Origin: Chrysophaeum taylorii
Lineage: Eukaryota > Sar > Pelagophyceae > Pelagomonadales > Pelagomonadaceae
Assembly (NCBI GenBank): GCA_029834535.1
Contig: JAQMWT010000620.1
Coordinates: 1 to 42,359 of the forward strand
Reading direction: 5' to 3'
DNA length: 42,359 nucleotides
Position numbers and translations under genes: made by a program. Under the pieces are notes generated by a model. The model was given only the letters and a program-made list of their open reading frames with translations, ran no database searches and was not told the origin of the DNA. Below, piece by piece: positions 10,772 to 20,634 of this stretch (its first letter is position 1; each line of letters starts with the position of its first letter).

Positions 10772-11350
10772 TCAGCGAGTCCGGCGAGAAGCACGAGCCT
10801 TGGCTGAATGAGCACCTCGAGAACGAATCTTCTTGTAGGCACGTTCAACGACAGGTTCAGGAACGCATCCACCACGCAAAGTGAACTTAGGAATGAACAC
10901 ATCGATCTCATGCGGGGCAAAGTCGGTGACACAAGGAGTGGTACTGTTGTTGACCTTGGTCTTGTCGGTGAAACTGCGACCGTCCACGTCCTTGTATTCC
11001 GGCTTAAGCTTGCGAGTAGAGAGATGTGAAGTAGGCTTGTAATAAGAAGCCTTGTCATGGGGACCGAGATCAGCATAGAAATGCAGAGCGACTCGATCAT
11101 TCACATAATCATAGGGTTCATAAACCTCAGCGACATAAATCTTCTTTCGCCAATCGGACCGTTTATTATCCGAAATCCGAAAGATAACGAACTTACCATG
11201 CTTGTAATCATCCCGAAAGGTCTCTTTGGGCTTGGGCACAGCTCGATCGACCACTGGAGAAACCATCACAGGGGTGATCTGGCTAACATGAACACAACGG
11301 CGTTCGGGAGGAGAATCAAGAGACTCAATCCTGTAAGTGACTGGGGACAA
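10772..11350 (-). pseudogene. Gypsy integrase C-terminal tail domain
   Basis: This continues the integrase after its GPF motif (LRPEWRGPFVIL, ending about 11354) in a shifted frame. It starts SPVTYRIESLDSPPERRCVH, the usual small beta-barrel following the GPY/F motif. The tail has the pattern HGKFVIFRISDN, then WRKKIYVAEVYE, then ALHFYADLG and KLKPEYKD. This W-K-aEV-vHFY layout recalls chromo/SH3-barrel or BAH-like tails of other LTR-element integrases that may bind chromatin. The family assignment is by pattern only. The extreme C-terminus is basic (KKIRSRGAHSAKARASRR). Confidence 0.5.
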
Positions 11351-11353
11351 GCG

Positions 11354-12485
11354 TTACAAAATAACGAATGGACCGCGCCATTCCGGTCGAAGCTTGTTCT
11401 GAAGAAAAGGGATGTAGAGCAGAACATGTGAACCTTCTTCATATTCCACATCAACATGGTCCGCATTATAGGCGAGACGTTGTTTACGAAGAGCCTTCTC
11501 ACGAGCTTCGTTCACCGTAGCGGTATAGAACTTCAGCCTCTCGCGAGTCTCTGCCACAACATCGGAGCGAGTTTTCGGCAGGCGGCGGACATCAAGATCC
11601 ATGATCGTGTAATCGGTTGGCAATAAAGGCTGCCGGTTAAGACGAAGCATGAAAGGTGAGATCTGAGTCCCCGGAATAAACTTACGATTGTAACAGAAAG
11701 CAATGTACTCCGCGAATTCGGGCCATTCCGCGATCTTGCGGTTTTGAAGGCACGCACGGAGGAAAGCCTTGATAAAGCGGTTGACCCTTTCCGCAGGATT
11801 AGCCTGAGCATGATACGGAATCGTGGTACTATACCGAACATTGAAAGATGACAAAACTCTTCCATCAACTTGTTGACGAACTCTTTCCCATTGTCGGTAC
11901 GAATCCTCTGAGGTAGATAACCTTTGAGTAATATATTCGCGACAAAAGACTCGAGGATTGACTCAGCAGTCTTATGGTGTAGTACGTCAAGAATCAAGAA
12001 ATGAGAAAATGGATCAAAAAGACGATGAGATATGTCTCGGGACCAGCACTGGGCAAAGGTCCAAACAAATCCATACAAAGGACGACACAATCACCATCAT
12101 ACACCGGTTGCTGAAGCAGATCTGCTCTCTTTGGTTCAGGCGTACAAGCTTTCTTGCACACTATGCAACCAGCAATGTAAGCACCCACCTCATTAGACAT
12201 ATGGGGCCACCTAAAAAGCTCAAGTATCGACTGCACTGTACTTTGACGACCCATATGACCACCATTGAGAGGCGTGTCATGGTACAATCGGATGATGCGC
12301 GTCCGTAAAGTTCGGGGTGCGACTATCATCGGGTGCAAGTCGGGTGCGGCACGGTAGAGAACTCCTTTCACCACTTGATAGCGATAATTGGCTCCGTACC
12401 GACGAAGAGAATGGCCCTGAGCCATGCGATAACGAATGTCCTCGCAAGTAGCATCAGTGATCTGCTCTTTGGCTATCTCTACCAA
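11354..12485 (-). pseudogene. Gypsy integrase, frame-broken
   Basis: The H2C2 zinc finger is visible at about 12117-12260 (YHDTPLNGGHMGRQ, then CIVCKKA). The D,D,E core is present in pieces: the first Asp in MDLFGPLP (about 12050), the second in RIRTDNGKEF (about 11895, next frame), and Glu in HAQANPAERVNRFIKAF (about 11800, third frame). A GPF motif ends the 11354-11854 frame. All three catalytic acidic residues survive, but two frame changes (about 11994-12090 and about 11850) break the protein. Integrase would insert the element cDNA into chromatin. Confidence 0.85.
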
Positions 12486-12707
12486 GTCAAATTATCCGGA
12501 ATCTTGTCGATGTACTCTTGGTAATCATCGGCATCACGGAAAATACTAGGCTGGGTCTGCAGTCGTTGCTTCTGACGTTGTTTCGTAGCATGAGACGTGA
12601 CCAATTGCATCGGATCATCGAGGTCTTCTTCCTCTTCCTCCACAGGCAACTCAGTCGTAACAAACGACAGAATGACATGGCACCCAGGTAAAGGTACTCC
12701 TTCATCA

Positions 12708-14333
12708 TCAACAGAACGAGGGAGTTCTTGGCACACCAGATTCACCAAACTCGTCCGTCTCGATGACATGATCTATAGGATTGCGAGAGAGACAGCCAGG
12801 GATGCTCCTTCTCGGCGACTTCCCTGTCTTGTAACCCAATTCAGGATCAAAATTGGCGAGCCGCATCGCCCATCGAGCCAACTGCCCAGACGAGTGCTTC
12901 GCCTTTCTTAAAAAAGTCAAGTTGCGATGATCTGTTTCAAGGATCGTCTTGTGACCTTCGATATAAGAGCGGAAATGCTCAAGAGAAAGAAAAACTGCCA
13001 GGAGCTCTAGCCGGCGAGGCTCATAGTTCCGCATCTTTTTCGGCACAGCTCGGCTCCAATACTCAATTACTCGTTCCTCTCGTGTCACCTTGCTGGTTCC
13101 GTCCTTGATTTCCACGAGCTGAAAAAGATACGCACCCAGACCATCCTTAGAAGCATCCGAGCGGATCTGAAAGGGAAGATCGTAGTCAGGATGATAAACT
13201 CCACGAGAATCCACCAAAGCTTCGATGATCGTGTTCCATGCCTTTTGGCACTCAGGCGTCCACTCAAACTTAACGCCTTCAAGACACAATCGCCTAAGCG
13301 GCTCCACAATCTTCGAATAATTCTTCACATATCCCATCATAATATCGTCGACAAACGCGACCAAGTCCTTATACATCCATTTGGACAAATCGCTAGCCAT
13401 CTGCTTACAAAAGAGAGCTCCTGCTGTTTTTACTCCTAGAGGCAAGCGCAAGAAACTATGGGCTCCAAGTGGACTAACCATCGTAACAGCGTCCTGAGCA
13501 GCGGCGTCCAAACGTAAGTTCTGATAACCCCATCGAATATCAATGCACGTCCGCCAACGGCGCATGGCAAGAAAAGCCAAAGCACCATCTTGACGAATAT
13601 TCGGCCAACTGTCATTGACCAGCTGATCATTGAGCTGACGCAAGTCAACGGCAGCACGAAAAGCATTCGACGTCCCGGCCTCGGCTCCCTTCTTAGGCAG
13701 CATCAGTACAGGGAATCCCCACGGAGAGTTCGCCGGTCGGATGACTCCATCACGACACCACTCAGTGATCTGCTTTCTGAGACACTCGAGCTTTGCGGGC
13801 GTTAACCTATAAGGCGTCATCTTGATCGGTCGTGCGTTTGCGTCTTTAAAGCGTAGAGAAACCGGTGGCGAGTCCACGGGTCTCATAATCGGATCAAAGA
13901 AAGCCCACGCGTATTGCACGCAATGGCTCAACATCATCTTCGCATCATCATCCAGATGCGGGTTGTCGGGAATTCCTAGATCTCGAACAACCTTCTCAAC
14001 TTCTTCCTTCGTCGGAATTACGACTTTCATCGCATCATTGTCCTTGACGTGCTCGGGAATCTGCGGTAACGGTACACCGTCCGCATCGCGCGGCGCATCC
14101 TTCCATGGCACATCGAACTTTTCTTCGTATTTGAACCTCACCTCAGGGTGGCTCTTATTGATCTTTTCACCTTTGACGCGCACATTCGGCTCGCTCCTTA
14201 CTTTCGGCTCCTGTTCAGGTTCAGGATCCGGCGGAACGTCCACTTTTGATTGTCGGGGGCAGCAGAAAAAGCATGAGCCGTCCCCGGCGCATCTGGTGGA
14301 AGCGGAAGCATAGGAACTTCTGGCGGTTCCCAT
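12708..14333 (-). pseudogene. Gypsy reverse transcriptase and RNase H with internal RT deletion
   Basis: A 541-codon open frame. After a Pro/Glu-rich linker, RT runs from about residue 145: TPYRLTPAKLECLRKQI (173-189), VIRPANSPWGFPVLMLPKK (197-215), the first Asp in CIDIRWGYQNLRL (D265), LPLGVKTAGALFCKQM, and FVDD (327-330) in place of YVDD. Right after VDDIMM the protein jumps to GYVKNYSKIVEPLRRL, normally about 70-80 residues further on, so the RT thumb/connection is missing in frame. RNase H follows with D393 (RSDASKDGLG), E443 and D468 (ETDHRNL). The frame does not begin with a natural start; it continues Pol by frameshift. Confidence 0.88.
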
Positions 14334-16435
14334 TTAGTAGGATCCTGGAGATCATCCTTGGACACCCACTTAACGACACGAGTACGCGTATTTAACAGCG
14401 GAATCTCTACGTGACGAAAGGTGGTGTCGGAGATTCGTAAATATTTCTCAAAGGATCGATCTGTCGGGCTCAACGCAGTCGGCAGGACTTCACCACTTTG
14501 GCGGGAGCCTCTGGTCACGGAGTTGTGCAGATCGACTGCTAAAATCGCAAGAGTATCTGGAGGGACGACAGATGCTAAATGTTTGAACGAATCTGTCTTA
14601 GACAAGCTAGCCCAATCATGATCCACCGGCATCGTGAGCAACTCGGCCGTCATTTTGAGAGTCAAAGGCGGAGTGTCCGAGCGATGCGGTCCCAAACGAA
14701 GAGGAACTCGCGTAACGGTGTAAGCCGTATCTGTTGCTTCTCGGGACGAGCCAAGATTATTCAGCTGGAGAAGGTGGCGTTCATGAGCATAACCTAAAGC
14801 TGCAGCAAATTTTTGTTGCATGTTCACACATGTCTTCGGAGCCTCTTGCAAGTGCAGTGGGTGACTGGAAACCAACAATCGCACGCGAGAGCTCATCAGA
14901 GTAGGTGTGATATCATGAAAATTGACGACGTACACGTAAGGGTGTAAGCGCGCTATATACGAAATAATGGACGCCTCCTGTTCAATCAGCCACATCATGA
15001 AGCCAGCCATTTTGCACAGCTTCATCGTCCAGTTAGTGGCCGTAACACCCTTGCCAACATCTCTGGATGTCAAGTTGCAGAGTGCTGAATGAACGCAGGG
15101 CGGAGACGCTATACACATCGACGATGACCATTCCGCTTCAGGCAAATAAGCCTTGATCAACCGGAGGGTCGAGTCATATCGTCCACAGAGCGTGTGCTGA
15201 ACCACAGGTATCTTCGGAAAATTCTTCTGATGAACCTTGTTGGCAGCTGTTGACGAGTCAAGAGCAAGGACGACTCGAAACGACGTCCCGCACAACTCGT
15301 TCGCTCGTTGCAGTCCTAAAGTACTTCCTCCGGCGCCGCTGAAGAGCATCACAACCTTGCGATACGTGATCGGCACCCAGTGGACCTTTTCAAACCTTCG
15401 GCGAATCTCGCATTCTGTAACTTCTCGGCATTTCTTTTCCTCCTCGTCAGTTCGTCGGTCGAAATCGTCGTTACCGAGCGATTCTTGACGAGAATTCTTC
15501 TTCTTATCGGCAGAAGGAGACGCCTTCTGCACTGAGCTCAAAAGCATCAGTTCGGGAGCCGCATTGCCTTGAGTAAGATGGCTTGCGACCGAAACAGTGA
15601 ATGATAGGTTAGCCTTGTTAGATTCGGCTTCACCATCCTTCGTTAAATCGTCGACCGTCTCAGCATTCAGCTCGTCATCAAAACGAACAATATCGCCCAA
15701 AGCAAGGACTTCACCTTGAGTGATCACGGTCGGCATATCCTGGGTAGAAGATATCGCCACTCGAGCTGCGAACTTATCATCATCCTCAGGAGAAGAACAC
15801 ATTCCATCGACTACCCCGAGTTGCTCGTACCCAGAAGACGTAGCAACATAAACTTGCCCAGTTTCCACGGGGTCTGAAAGAGCGACTGTCACGCAGTAGG
15901 TGCGCCCAGGCTCGACCTTCATCGTGCGCGCAGCATAGGCTATCACTTCATAGGCATCGCTGTTCGAACTTTGAGAAGGCGTAACTGGAGGAACTCCCCA
16001 AGTAGTCGAAGCTCCCGCTCGTTTCGGCGGTGGACGCTGGAGGTCTTCAATCTTGCACAAGCGAGCGTAGACTCGGTTCTCAACTGTGCTCAGGCTTTGC
16101 TGCATCGCATGGTGCTGTTGCCCATAAACCTGAACTACCACGGGACTGCTCTCGTCATAAGTTGTTCTGAACGTCAAAATCGGAGAATCGACTCGTCGAT
16201 CCTGCACCTTTAACTTCTTGCGCCCGTAAGCGACTTGTGTGAGTATAAACGCAATGCGATTCCGCGGGTAGTCCACTATGGCTCCAAACACCCGAATATC
16301 GCGCGCTCCCAGCAAAAATAGATGATTAGTATCGGCCACAATAGCAACAACTGGAACGGCTACGTCGTCCGCAAGCGCAATCCGCAATGCAACCCATTTG
16401 TGGATAGTCGTTTTGTTCAATCCTGACCCATACAA
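14198..16435 (-). pseudogene. Gypsy Pol segment: protease end, linker and C5-cytosine methyltransferase
   Basis: A 745-codon open frame that begins by frameshift from the upstream Pol frame, not at an ATG. Residues about 29-64 (VADTNHLFLLGARDIRVFGA) fit the second half of a retropepsin. A linker of about 290 residues follows, partly acidic and Lys-rich. Residues about 353-640 form a C5-DNA methyltransferase domain (separate entry). The last 100 residues are a Pro-rich linker leading into the RT frame through another shift at about 14200-14330. Nothing else in Pol sits between protease and RT, so the methyltransferase is part of the polyprotein. Confidence 0.85.
14516..15379 (-). other. C5-cytosine DNA methyltransferase domain inside gypsy Pol
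   Basis: Motifs of the C5-methyltransferase family appear in order. Motif I is VVMLFSGAGGSTLGLQRANE (residues 361-380, 15326-15343 for FSGAGG), the AdoMet site. A motif II-like ALDSSTAANKVHQKNFP follows. Motif IV is CIASPPCVHSA with candidate catalytic Cys447 (codon 15095-15097). A motif VI-like LIEQ could supply Glu485 instead of the usual ENV. Motif VIII-like VVNFHDITPTLMSSRVRLL keeps the RxR pair. Motif IX-like LTLKMTAELLTMPVDHDW and motif X-like FKHLASVVPPDTLAILAVDL close the domain. The target-recognition part between VIII and IX is short, about 70 residues. The known reaction is transfer of methyl from AdoMet to cytosine C5. The divergent motifs VI and X leave activity uncertain. Confidence 0.85.
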
Positions 16436-16968
16436 AGTGCGCTCGACTGGAAGATCGCCCCGGTCAAGGATGATGCTATCCTTTCCAGTTTTTCAACCAT
16501 ACAACGATAAATATAAGAGACATCAGCGATTCCATCCATGCCTAAAGTCGTTGCAAACTTCGGCCCGTCTCGTCGTCTATAAATATGACCAACTATAAAC
16601 GTAAGGGTACCAGGGTCCAGGCAACCGATGGTGATGAGATCTTGCTCGATCTTTTCCCCATCGCTCGGCGACAGTGCAGTGTGATGACATCGTATCTCCG
16701 GTTTCGCATCGCCCGGCATCTGCATCGTCACCGCTGCTATATCTGGCGTTCTACATCTCGCCGCTAAATCTATATTGGCGCTCGCCGCTTCGGCTGCTCC
16801 CTCATTCCCCAGTTTCGCTGACAACAAGTTCTGACACTTCTCAATCGGAGGCACATATAACTCCTCCTTTATCTCTTCTGGTAATCGTCGTTTCTCGTCC
16901 ATCAAATCGGACATTCCCGTCAACTTCTCCTCCATCGGCGCCGCTGTGGTCTGCTCTGCTGCGACCAA
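16417..16968 (-). pseudogene. Gypsy Pol N-terminal segment with retropepsin-like start
   Basis: This frame precedes and overlaps the 745-codon frame. Residues near its end (GPKFATTLGMDGIADVSYIY) resemble the retropepsin start in which a hydrophobic strand leads to D-T/S-G-A-D-x-S. Here the triad reads MDG with an extra residue, so the catalytic Asp is ambiguous. The reading passes to the next frame at about 16420-16435. The first half is an acidic/hydrophilic linker without a recognised domain. Confidence 0.5.
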
Positions 16969-16991
16969 AACTGTATCGGCTAGAACATGGG

Positions 16992-17420
16992 CTAAAACGA
17001 TCTCGGGGGGCCCCGTAGGAAAAGAAGACGTCGTCCCCGACGTGAACTCAAAAAAGGTCTAACGTCATCATCGTGAACTGCCCTGCAAGACATGCACATT
17101 GACGAATGGGGGGACACTGGAACCTGCGGCATGGGTTCGTCGGTCTCCGAATCTGAGTCTTCCCAGTAGTGTGGAGAATCCAAAGTAGCATCGGATATTG
17201 CTTCCACATACAACGTAGAAGGCCACCGAACGATCCGAGCGTTGGTGGTATTTTGCTCCTGTTGCAAACGATGGCTGCTCAGCGACATCGGCAACATCAT
17301 CGGAGACTCGGGCAGGGCGCGCCGTCGGGTAAAAGACAACCACCGACATTGGCGGCGCGTCGCATAAAGATTGGAACGCGAAGGTTGCGCTCGAATGTCC
17401 CGAACTACCCTGATATCTGC
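16992..17420 (-). pseudogene. Gag-Pol linker, frame-broken
   Basis: Between the Gag stop and the protease-like frame, coding-like text occurs in two overlapping frames (17068-17349 and 16992-17339). One contains DSPHYWEDSDSETDEPMPQV followed by a Cys-x2-Cys (MCMSC). No domain is recognised. It may be the natural Gag-Pol frameshift region, or decay. Confidence 0.4.
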
Positions 17421-19343
17421 CTACGTCATACTCGTCATCGTAATGTCGATGACGTCGGCGCCGGCGCGAATTGCGACTAGAGCTAACGATCGTCTAGAAG
17501 GTGATCGTCCGTCTCGCTGTCGTGTAGAAAACGACGTAGTATCCTTGGTGCCTCTGACCTCGCTCACCATGGTCGCCATTGTGTTTCCAAGATCGGTGAG
17601 GGCCGTTTGAATTTCATTAGAAGACTCCGATCCGCGCGTGGCGTTCGCATGAGATGCATCATCACGCTTCGCCCAATCGGACCGCGATATGGGCTGCTTC
17701 TTCTGCTTACGAATTCGCTTCCACATCGCACAGTAGTAACGATCCGGATCGCGGTTGCAAACTACGCGATTTCCGTGTTCATCTTCATCATGGGTGGTCC
17801 AGAAGAACCCACAGTGCGGGCACGTTCTCTTGCCCCGCAGAAAAGGATCTCGTAAGATCAGCGGATCCGTATCCCCAGACGGTTTATCCGCATCTTGCTT
17901 GGCGTGTTGATCGAAGGCCATAGCTCGACCTCCCCGCCCTCGCGGCGGTTTATTCGATTTCGGATTAGGAGGGCCTTGGTCCTTCTCCTCCTCCATCAAC
18001 TTTCGTAAGTCGTTCTCGAGCCGCGTAATAAGCGCTACCATCGACTTAAAAGTCACGTAACTATCAGGATGTCCGCTCCTCATAGTCCGCACACGGGCCC
18101 TCAACTCCTTGGACGTCAATCCACTGAGATGCTGGTCAAGGATATCGACATCATCCATCGTGCGGCTGGACACGGAACAAAACTCCAAGGCTTCAGATTG
18201 GAATCTGGTACAATACGTCTGGACGTGCCGCTCCCCAGACTTCTTCGGAACTGAAGCCTGGGTGACCTTCCGAAGCTTGTCAAGCAGCTCCTGCTGCGTG
18301 CGCGGAGGTCGACAAGTCGATCTAAAATAATCCAAAATCTTGTCGCAATACGTCTTGTTAAGACGACGGATACGACGAACCGAGGCTCCATGCTCTTCAT
18401 CGTCAGTATCCAATTTCAAGTAAAACGACGGACCGTGCGGTAGCTCATCGCAGAGCTCCTCGTATTTCTGCAAGTGTTCCTCAAAAATTGGAGCAACGGT
18501 GTCCCGCACATGCACAGGTAGTGGGTAACGTAATTTCTCGACCGAGTAATGGTCATCTGCTAAAGTATGCATCATCGCCGCCGAATCCAAATTGAATTGC
18601 CGTTGGTCTCGGCCGTCGATGACGAGTTTGAAGTTATCAGGCTTCAAACTGGAAGTGGGTCGACGGGATCGGCTCAAGTTGCCCTTTTCGAAGGCGCTGG
18701 CAACTGTCTGCGATATTCCCCGCGATAATTCCCGTAAAATTTTCGTACCTTCATTCTCAACGTCCGCCCTACCCTCAGTCTCCGTATCGACTCGGGGCGG
18801 AGGTTCATTCCCCGTTTCAGCGTTCCTTTCCGGTTCAGGCGGCCTCACGGGCGTTTCCGGTTCGGGTCGACTCACGGGTCGTTCGCGGCTACTCTCCCGA
18901 CGCGTACGTTCGGCTAACAATTCATCACGTTCACGACGAAATCGTTCAACCTCTTCACGTAGGGTCTTCGAGGTCTCAGTCTCTTGCTGTAATGCATCAT
19001 TGAGCATATCAACTTCTCGTCGAGCCGCTTCATCTTTCTCTTCAGCCCTTTCACGAGCAAAAAGCTCAGCTAATCGTTCATTTTCGCGACGTCTCCGCTC
19101 GAGGTCTTCACGAAGTCGACTTCGGGCTGCAGATCCGCGCTCAATAGTAACACGCTCGCCACGGTCCGGAGTCGTTGGACTCAACGGCGAAAAAAAGGCA
19201 GTATCCGGAGGCTCATCAGGGGGCACGTCAGCAACGTCGACTGCCTCGGCCTCTCTTAATTCACCTTCCTCGCGGCCTATCGCAGGGGCGGCGGGAAGAA
19301 CTGGAGGAGATTCTTCCTCACGCACGTCTGCGTTTATCTCCAC
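17421..19343 (-). CDS. Gypsy Gag polyprotein
   Basis: A 640-codon open frame. Residues about 75-145 are a charged coiled coil (Arg/Glu heptads), followed by a Pro/Glu-rich stretch. Residues about 230-455 fit a retrotransposon Gag/capsid domain (helical; GERHVQTYCTRFQSEALEF, then TSKELRARVRT). Residues 508-538 carry CPHC, H518, H523, C529 and C538, a Cys/His cluster in place of the CCHC knuckle. An Arg/Gly tract (PPRGRGGRA) precedes it. The frame opens with GTG four codons after a TGA, and the first ATG is deep inside the coiled coil. The start may therefore be lost, spliced in, or reached by frameshift from the leader ORF. Gag would form the particle and bind element RNA. Confidence 0.75.
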   Translation of the reverse strand: MEINADVREEESPPVLPAAPAIGREEGELREAEAVDVADVPPDEPPDTAFFSPLSPTTPDRGERVTIERGSAARSRLREDLERRRRENERLAELFARERAEEKDEAARREVDMLNDALQQETETSKTLREEVERFRRERDELLAERTRRESSRERPVSRPEPETPVRPPEPERNAETGNEPPPRVDTETEGRADVENEGTKILRELSRGISQTVASAFEKGNLSRSRRPTSSLKPDNFKLVIDGRDQRQFNLDSAAMMHTLADDHYSVEKLRYPLPVHVRDTVAPIFEEHLQKYEELCDELPHGPSFYLKLDTDDEEHGASVRRIRRLNKTYCDKILDYFRSTCRPPRTQQELLDKLRKVTQASVPKKSGERHVQTYCTRFQSEALEFCSVSSRTMDDVDILDQHLSGLTSKELRARVRTMRSGHPDSYVTFKSMVALITRLENDLRKLMEEEKDQGPPNPKSNKPPRGRGGRAMAFDQHAKQDADKPSGDTDPLILRDPFLRGKRTCPHCGFFWTTHDEDEHGNRVVCNRDPDRYYCAMWKRIRKQKKQPISRSDWAKRDDASHANATRGSESSNEIQTALTDLGNTMATMVSEVRGTKDTTSFSTRQRDGRSPSRRSLALVAIRAGADVIDITMTSMT

Positions 19344-19404
19344 ACTGTATCAAATATCGATCAAGAATCTCGAAACACGTCCGGATCCGATCACTCGAAA
19401 TAAT

Positions 19405-19809
19405 TCACGTTGATTCCAACAACGCTATCTGTCGCTGTAAAAACAGCACTCGCGGAATTCCAATCCGCTGGCAATTCAAAAATGCCCGTGGGTAGCGATC
19501 CCACTCGCTAAACAGCTTCCACCGTTCAGCTATACCAAAATCAATTCCCGGGAGAATGCGCTGCGATTTCCAACTCGCACGCGTGTTCGTCGTCACTCGG
19601 ATCGTACGAACACAAACAACGTTCGCGTATATTCTCAACGCAAGCCGGTCCAATGGAACTCCGTGTGCTTGATCAGGGCGCACGTACAAATCCGGACCAC
19701 GTAATACAACACTTACGGCAGCAGTCGCTCGTCGGCGACCGATGTAATCGCACGATCTCATATTCTCCACCACGTATGGCGGCACAGAAAAACCTTCCCG
19801 ACCCCCAAG
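19405..19809 (-). other. Leader ORF between gypsy 5' LTR and Gag
   Basis: A frame of about 130 codons runs from just inside the inferred 5' LTR edge to a stop 62 bp before the Gag frame. It has some coding character (IDFGIAERWKLFSEWDRYPR) but no recognised domain. It could be a leader peptide, the lost N-terminus of Gag, or chance. Confidence 0.3.
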
Positions 19810-20098
19810 TGACAAAGGGGGTACTCACCGACTCGTCCTAGACCTCACTGAACGAGGAAAACACGGACGCGGGGTCGGATATGCTCGCCACACACCTTGC
19901 TCACGCTCACCAAGCCTCTCAACAAGATGGAGAGATGGTATATGATAGCAAGAATACTACAAGAATACGGCAAGAATGCTTCTCACAAGAGAGAGGTATG
20001 ATGTCGTCACTAAGAAGATAGGGAAAGGTGTCCCGTTGAACGGGTATCAAGCCTCAAGAAGGGGGGGTAAGCCTTAGCGGTCAGGAGTTGCCGCCACA
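19810..20098 (-). repeat. Gypsy 5' LTR (inner end inferred)
   Basis: The outer end is set by the 34-bp repeat and begins TG on the minus strand. The inner end is placed at a CA dinucleotide (minus strand TTTGTCA) at 19810-19811. It is followed two bases later by TGGGGGTCGGGAAGG, a possible but unproven primer-binding site. Only 34 bp of the partner LTR survive, so the length of about 289 bp cannot be checked. Confidence 0.45.
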
Positions 20099-20102
20099 GT
20101 AG

Positions 20103-20369
20103 GCGGCGGGCGGCGAACCCGACCTCGACGTCGACTCAAACTGGGTACGCGGGAAAACCATCCTCACCCGGGTCAGCTCAAACAACAGCTTTGAGTACGA
20201 CGCGAACATGCGACAGGGTGCGGATAGCCTTATGAAGAAGCACGAAACCACCCCCGGCGAGACCTTCGGAAAGCTAGAGATCCAGTACGCCCCGGCTGGC
20301 CAATCGTGGTGGAGCCAGCTCGTTTCGCTTGCCGGGGACAACGTGTGGTCTTACTACTGCCTCGCGTAG
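20103..20369 (+). pseudogene. 3' end of a host coding sequence cut by the gypsy element
   Basis: Immediately outside the gypsy LTR a frame runs 88 codons to TAG at 20367-20369 with strongly coding composition (SNWVRGKTILTRVSSNNSFE, then AGQSWWSQLVSLAGDNVW, ending YYCLA). There is no start. The frame meets an in-frame TAG at 20100-20102, right at the junction. The simplest reading is a host gene interrupted by the insertion, whose 5' part lies beyond the copia element and outside the window. A final exon is the alternative, because the bases before it end in CAG. No family is recognised. Confidence 0.6.
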
Positions 20370-20634
20370 CTCCTCGCCACACTCCGGTCACCACCTCCTC
20401 TGTTCTCTTCACCACCTTTCTTCTCTCTTCACCCCTTCTCTTCACCTCCCCCCCCCACGTGCCTTATTCTTATTAATTCGGGGTCGCGGCAGTACTACCC
20501 CGTAATTAGAACGCCTTAGGTGGTAGACACAACACAACCCAATCGCCTGCAGCGGCGGCGGTGGCGCACGAGGAGGGCGCAGATTCAGCGAGTTCGTGGT
20601 GCGCTGATAAGTGCGACGACTCGCGTTCTGAAGC
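20370..20634. other. Convergent intergenic region, CT-rich
   Basis: About 265 bp between the stop of the truncated + strand frame and the stop of the CW-finger gene. The first 90 bases are a CT/CCA-rich tract typical of a 3' UTR. No gene is seen. Confidence 0.6.

Larger units (their letters stand above)
10708..20098 (-). mobile_element. Ty3/gypsy-type LTR retrotransposon with an embedded C5-DNA methyltransferase
   Basis: A 34-bp direct repeat (GGGTAAGCCTTAGCGGTCAG onward) at 10708-10741 and 20065-20098 marks the ends. On the minus strand both copies begin TGTGGCGGCAACTCC. Between them, in minus-strand order, lie Gag, protease-like, C5-cytosine methyltransferase, RT, RNase H, integrase and a C-terminal tail domain. 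RT before integrase and the H2C2 integrase finger identify Ty3/gypsy. Pol is spread over several frames, with shifts at about 16420, 14200-14330, 12480-12710, 11990-12090, 11850 and 11350. RT has an internal deletion. It is less decayed than the neighbouring copia element but is defective. Confidence 0.9.

Noticed and set aside
14900..14935. Possible loss of the catalytic Glu in methyltransferase motif VI (VVNFHD read as ENV)
   Set aside because: That segment fits motif VIII better (NAxDxGxPQxRxR-like), and LIEQ upstream can supply the Glu, so I do not claim loss of activity from it.
18592..19413. 273-codon Ser-rich + strand frame opposite gypsy Gag
   Set aside because: It arises from the Arg/Glu coiled-coil codons on the other strand.
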